DNA of 9,423 nt, taken from Bacteroidales bacterium (GTDB taxonomy: Bacteria; Bacteroidota; Bacteroidia; Bacteroidales; VadinHA17). The stretch is from positions 1,355-10,777 of the forward strand of contig PMNJ01000134.1 of assembly GCA_003162595.1 (NCBI GenBank), given 5' to 3'. Shown here in pieces: positions 5,848-9,423 of this stretch. Position 1 is the first letter of the stretch; every line of letters starts with the position of its first letter. The position numbers and the translations under genes are program-made. The notes below the pieces were generated by a model. It was not told where the DNA came from. It saw only the letters and a list, made by a program, of their open reading frames with translations, and did no database searches.

Positions 5848-7305
5848 ATGATTAAGATTGAAGAAATATTAAAAGGAATAGAAATTGTTTCGGTAAGCGG
5901 AACTAAAAGCAAGGTAATATCAGGTATTGAATTTGATTCAAGGAAGGCGCAAAAGGATTCCCTGTTTGTTGCCGTTAAAGGATATAAAACCGACGGGCAC
6001 AATTTTATCAGCTCAGCTATAGCCTCTGGTGCATCTGCAGTTATATGTGAAATACTTCCTGAAAATCCGGAAAAAAGCATTTGTTGGATAAAAACAGACG
6101 ATTCGGCAAAAGCACTCGGAATGGCGGCATCTAACTTCTATGGAAACCCTTCATCTTCACTCAGGCTGGTCGGTGTTACAGGAACAAACGGGAAAACAAC
6201 AATTGCCACTCTGCTATACAGGATGTTCATCCGTCTGGGTTATAAATGCGGATTGTTTTCAACTGTCTGCAATTACATTAATGAAAAGGAACTTGATGCG
6301 ACACATACAACACCCGATCCTGTTCAACTTAACAGATTGTTGTCAGAGATGGTCAATGAAGGATGCGATTATGCGTTCATGGAGGTCAGTTCTCATTCTG
6401 CTGATCAGAAGCGTATAGCAGGACTAAATTTTGAAGGAGCTATTTTCACGAACCTTACTCACGATCACCTCGATTATCATAAGACATTTGATAATTACCT
6501 GGCTGCAAAAAAGAGCTTCTTTGACCTACTGCCTGCAAATGCCTTTGCACTTGTAAATGCAGATGACCGTAATGGAATGGTAATGCTTCAGAATTGCAAG
6601 GCGCGTCATTATACTTTTTCTGTAAGGGGAATGGCCGATTACCGTTGTAGTATTATTGAGCAGAGCTTCGGGGGCATGGGATTAAAAATTCAGGGAGAGG
6701 AGGTATGGACAAGGTTTATCGGTGATTTTAACGCATCTAATCTTATTGCAGTTTATGCTGCATCGGAACTTCTTGGAGCTGCAAAGAAAGAGATATTGAC
6801 CGTTCTCAGCGATCTGCACCCTGTTCCTGGAAGGCTTGAAGTAATAAAATCTCCCGGAGGTATTTCAGGCATAGTAGATTATGCCCATACGCCTGATGCT
6901 CTTTTAAATGTGATAGATACAATTAATAAAATCAGGGAAGGAGGTGTGCAGCTTATAACTGTTGTTGGTGCCGGTGGTGACCGTGACCGGACAAAACGCC
7001 CGAAGATGGCAGCTATCTCGGCTGAAGGAAGTACTAAAGTCATACTCACCTCCGATAATCCAAGAAGTGAGGATCCGGAAAAAATTATCGATGAGATGGA
7101 AGCAGGAATAACCCCTGACTTAAAAAGAAAAACTCTGAGGATAACTAACCGGCATGATGCTATTAAAACAGCTGTTATGCTTGCAAACAAGGGCGATGTT
7201 ATACTCATTGCCGGGAAAGGCCATGAGACTTACCAGGAAATTATGGGAGTTAAAAATCACTTTGATGACAGGGAAGAGTTGAAAAATGCATTGTTATTTA
7301 AATAA
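5848..7305 (+). CDS. murE: UDP-N-acetylmuramoyl-L-alanyl-D-glutamate--2,6-diaminopimelate ligase MurE
   Basis: This 485-residue cytoplasmic ATP-dependent Mur ligase adds the third residue of the stem peptide. The N-terminal substrate domain (about 1-100) includes SRKAQKDSLFVAVKG. The ATP-binding loop is GVTGTNGKTT (109-118), and the TNLTHDHLDYH segment carries catalytic residues. The lysine expected to be carbamylated is K221 in YLAAKKSFF. The C-terminal domain has VVGAGGDRDRTKRPKMA (372-388) and the amino-acid selectivity motif DNPRSE (403-408). DNPR marks meso-diaminopimelate-specific enzymes, while lysine-adding MurE proteins have a different residue in place of Arg, so a DAP-type wall is predicted. 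It follows ftsI by one base and precedes mraY directly. The absence of murF between them is typical of Bacteroidetes. Confidence 0.96.
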   Translation: MIKIEEILKGIEIVSVSGTKSKVISGIEFDSRKAQKDSLFVAVKGYKTDGHNFISSAIASGASAVICEILPENPEKSICWIKTDDSAKALGMAASNFYGNPSSSLRLVGVTGTNGKTTIATLLYRMFIRLGYKCGLFSTVCNYINEKELDATHTTPDPVQLNRLLSEMVNEGCDYAFMEVSSHSADQKRIAGLNFEGAIFTNLTHDHLDYHKTFDNYLAAKKSFFDLLPANAFALVNADDRNGMVMLQNCKARHYTFSVRGMADYRCSIIEQSFGGMGLKIQGEEVWTRFIGDFNASNLIAVYAASELLGAAKKEILTVLSDLHPVPGRLEVIKSPGGISGIVDYAHTPDALLNVIDTINKIREGGVQLITVVGAGGDRDRTKRPKMAAISAEGSTKVILTSDNPRSEDPEKIIDEMEAGITPDLKRKTLRITNRHDAIKTAVMLANKGDVILIAGKGHETYQEIMGVKNHFDDREELKNALLFK

Positions 7306-7317
7306 TACAGAGGGAAG

Positions 7318-8574
7318 ATGCTTTACTATTTATTTAATTATCTTGAATCAATTAATTTCCCCGGAGCCAGGTTATTTACTTTCATTTCTTTCCGGTCGGC
7401 CGGAGCTATTATCACTTCCCTGATTATTTCCCTTCTTATAGGAAAGAGAATCATTCAATATCTTCAGAGAAAACAGGTTGGAGAGGTTGTCAGGAATCTG
7501 GGCCTGGAAGGGCAATACAAGAAGCAGGGAACACCTTCAATGGGAGGAGTTATAATTCTGGCTTCAATTATAATTCCAACTCTTTTATTTGCAAAGCTTG
7601 GGAACGTTTATATCATTCTGATGCTTGTAACAACAATCTGGCTGGGGCTAATCGGCTTTCTTGATGATTATATTAAGATTTTTAAAAAGAACAAAGAAGG
7701 GCTTGCAGGCAGGTTCAAGATTGCTGGTCAGATTGTCCTTGGAATTAGTGTCGGGTTGACCCTGTTTTTTAGTAATGAAGTCAGAATTGCTGAGAAAGTA
7801 GATGTTGCAAATCTTACTTTGAGAGAAAGACATGAGATGCTTGATACCTCAGTAAAGATTCCGGCAAAGGGTGTTATAACAATGGAAAGGAAATCAACAA
7901 AAACCACAATACCATTTGTAAAAAACAATGAGTTCGATTATGCATGGCTGGTATCTTTTATCAACGAAGAACACAGACGGCCATTTACCTGGGTTGTATT
8001 CGTGATAATAGTAATATTCATTGTTACTTCAGTTTCAAACGGCGCAAACCTGACTGACGGACTTGACGGACTTGCAACTGGAACTTCGGCAATAATTGGA
8101 ACAGCATTGGCAATACTTGCATATGTCTCGAGTAATATTATTTATGCCAATTATCTGAATATTATGTATATCCCAGGATCTGAAGAGCTTGTTATCTTCG
8201 CAAGTGCTTTTATCGGAGCTACTATTGGTTTTCTCTGGTACAATTCATTCCCGGCCCAGGTTTTCATGGGTGATACCGGGAGTCTGGCACTGGGTGGTAT
8301 AATTGCTGTATTTGCATTTATTATAAGAAAAGAGCTTTTAATCCCTATCCTTTGCGGGATATTCCTTGTTGAAAACCTGTCTGTAGTACTTCAGGTCAGC
8401 TGGTTTAAAAGAACAAAAAGAAAATATGGGGCAGGAAGAAGAATATTCCTGATGGCACCGCTTCATCATCATTATCAGAAAAAAGGTTTTTCCGAACCGA
8501 AGATAGTCACGCGGTTCTGGATAGTGGCTATAATATTGGCAGTTATAAGTATTGTGACGCTTAAGATAAGATAA
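7318..8574 (+). CDS. mraY: Phospho-N-acetylmuramoyl-pentapeptide transferase MraY
   Basis: This 418-residue polytopic inner-membrane enzyme transfers phospho-MurNAc-pentapeptide to undecaprenyl phosphate, making lipid I. Family motifs are complete: GTPSMGG (71-77), the Asp pair in GFLDDYIK (113-120; D116, D117), NGANLTDGLDGLATG (241-255), FMGDTGSLALGG (316-327) and the cytoplasmic MAPLHHHYQKKGF (379-391). The protein is about 55-60 residues longer than E. coli MraY (360). The excess lies at about 153-210, between the predicted fourth and fifth membrane helices, and is charged and hydrophilic; by MraY topology it should face the periplasm. Long MraY proteins of this kind are known in Bacteroidetes. 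A 12-base gap containing AGAGGG precedes the ATG. murD begins 4 bases after the stop. Confidence 0.97.
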   Translation: MLYYLFNYLESINFPGARLFTFISFRSAGAIITSLIISLLIGKRIIQYLQRKQVGEVVRNLGLEGQYKKQGTPSMGGVIILASIIIPTLLFAKLGNVYIILMLVTTIWLGLIGFLDDYIKIFKKNKEGLAGRFKIAGQIVLGISVGLTLFFSNEVRIAEKVDVANLTLRERHEMLDTSVKIPAKGVITMERKSTKTTIPFVKNNEFDYAWLVSFINEEHRRPFTWVVFVIIVIFIVTSVSNGANLTDGLDGLATGTSAIIGTALAILAYVSSNIIYANYLNIMYIPGSEELVIFASAFIGATIGFLWYNSFPAQVFMGDTGSLALGGIIAVFAFIIRKELLIPILCGIFLVENLSVVLQVSWFKRTKRKYGAGRRIFLMAPLHHHYQKKGFSEPKIVTRFWIVAIILAVISIVTLKIR

Positions 8575-8578
8575 TAAA

Positions 8579-9423
8579 ATGACTAAGAAGATTGTAATAC
8601 TGGGGGCAGGGGAAAGCGGTGCAGGATCGGCAGTACTTGCACAAAAGCATGGATTCAATGTTTTCGTTTCTGACAATGGTCAGATAAAAGAAAACTATCG
8701 GGAAATTCTTGAAAAAAACGGTATTAAATGGGAGGAAGGGAATCACAATGAATCAATCATACTTTCTGCAGATGAAATTATTAAAAGCCCCGGAATACCT
8801 GAAAATGCTCCAATAATTAAGAAGATCCGTGAGAAAGGTATACGTGTTATATCAGAAATAGAATTCGCTGGCAGATACTCTAAAGGCATAAAGATATGTG
8901 TTACCGGGAGCAATGGTAAAACAACTGTAACTAACCTCATCTATCATATCCTGAAAAAAGCCGGAAAGAAGGCAGCGATGACAGGCAACGTCGGTAATAG
9001 TTTTGCCATGGCTGTTGCAGAAGATTCATATGATTATTATGTTATTGAACTGAGCAGCTTTCAGCTTGATGGAATGTATGAATTCAAGGCTGATATTGCG
9101 ATACTCTTAAATATTACACCAGATCATCTCGACAGATACAATTACAATCTTCAGAACTACATAGATTCCAAATTCAGGGTTATACAAAACCAGAAAAAAG
9201 ATGATTTTCTGATTTACTGGGCAGGAGACCCTATTATAAAAACTGAATTATCCGGGAAAAAACATGAAATGATAATGTTGCCTTTTTCCGATGAAATAAA
9301 AGAAGGCATGGCTGCTTATATTGAAAACAATGAATTGATAATTGATTATCAAAATAAAACCAAACTTATGACTATTCATGAATTTGCGCTTAAAGGCCGT
9401 CACAACACCTACAACTCAATGGC
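8579..9423 (+). CDS. murD: UDP-N-acetylmuramoylalanine--D-glutamate ligase MurD (partial, C-terminus off the right edge)
   Basis: The frame is open from ATG 8579 to the window end: 281 codons plus two bases of an expected 440 or so. MurD adds D-glutamate to UDP-MurNAc-L-alanine in the cytoplasm. The N-terminal Rossmann-like domain starts KKIVILGAGESGAGSA and includes KSPGIP. The ATP loop is VTGSNGKTT (108-116). TGNVGNSF, VIELSSFQLDG and NITPDHLDRY (178-187) follow, then the lysine expected to be carbamylated (K198 in YIDSKFRV). The last visible motif is LKGRHNTYN (271-279), which marks the junction toward the C-terminal domain. That domain, which binds the incoming amino acid, is not in view. 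Position after mraY fits the dcw order; ftsW, murG and murC would be expected next. Confidence 0.96.
   Translation, partial: MTKKIVILGAGESGAGSAVLAQKHGFNVFVSDNGQIKENYREILEKNGIKWEEGNHNESIILSADEIIKSPGIPENAPIIKKIREKGIRVISEIEFAGRYSKGIKICVTGSNGKTTVTNLIYHILKKAGKKAAMTGNVGNSFAMAVAEDSYDYYVIELSSFQLDGMYEFKADIAILLNITPDHLDRYNYNLQNYIDSKFRVIQNQKKDDFLIYWAGDPIIKTELSGKKHEMIMLPFSDEIKEGMAAYIENNELIIDYQNKTKLMTIHEFALKGRHNTYNSM

Overview
The window looks like a chromosomal segment of a member of the Bacteroidetes, probably Bacteroidales-like. The evidence is a moderately AT-rich composition, the gene order mraZ-rsmH-ftsL-ftsI-murE-mraY-murD with no murF between murE and mraY, an FtsL-like protein of the Bacteroidetes type, a long MraY with a large extra segment, and an acyltransferase pair resembling the glycine-lipid genes glsA/glsB of Bacteroides. 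Shine-Dalgarno sequences are weak or absent at most starts, as is usual in this phylum. No species can be named from the sequence alone.

Layout. Positions 1-1596 hold two minus-strand genes: a PlsC-type acyltransferase (754-1596), then a GNAT-fold acyl/acetyltransferase running off the left edge (1-665). Positions 1597-1993 form a divergent intergenic region of about 400 bp. It contains a roughly 109-bp inverted-repeat element made of two GC-rich hairpins (1715-1823). Just upstream of mraZ it also contains three GTGG repeats at an exact 10-bp period, which match the expected MraZ operator (1928-1952). From 1994 to the right edge runs the plus-strand division and cell wall (dcw) cluster: mraZ, rsmH, ftsL-like, ftsI, murE, mraY and a 3'-truncated murD. 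The genes are nearly end to end (1-base overlap, then gaps of 3, 5, 1, 12 and 4 bases), so they read as one operon.

How the genes work together. MraZ is the cluster regulator and RsmH the 16S rRNA methyltransferase that usually accompanies it. The FtsL-like protein and FtsI act in the septal divisome. MurD and MurE add the second and third residues of the peptidoglycan stem peptide; the DNPR motif of MurE predicts meso-diaminopimelate. MraY makes lipid I at the membrane. The divergent acyltransferase pair probably makes an amino-acid-containing membrane lipid, so the locus joins envelope lipid and wall synthesis back to back.

Most of the window is a conserved housekeeping region, and I see no sign of a novel defence, mobile or biosynthetic system. 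The points most worth following up are the MraZ operator, the inverted-repeat element inserted beside it, and the linkage to the glycine-lipid-like gene pair.
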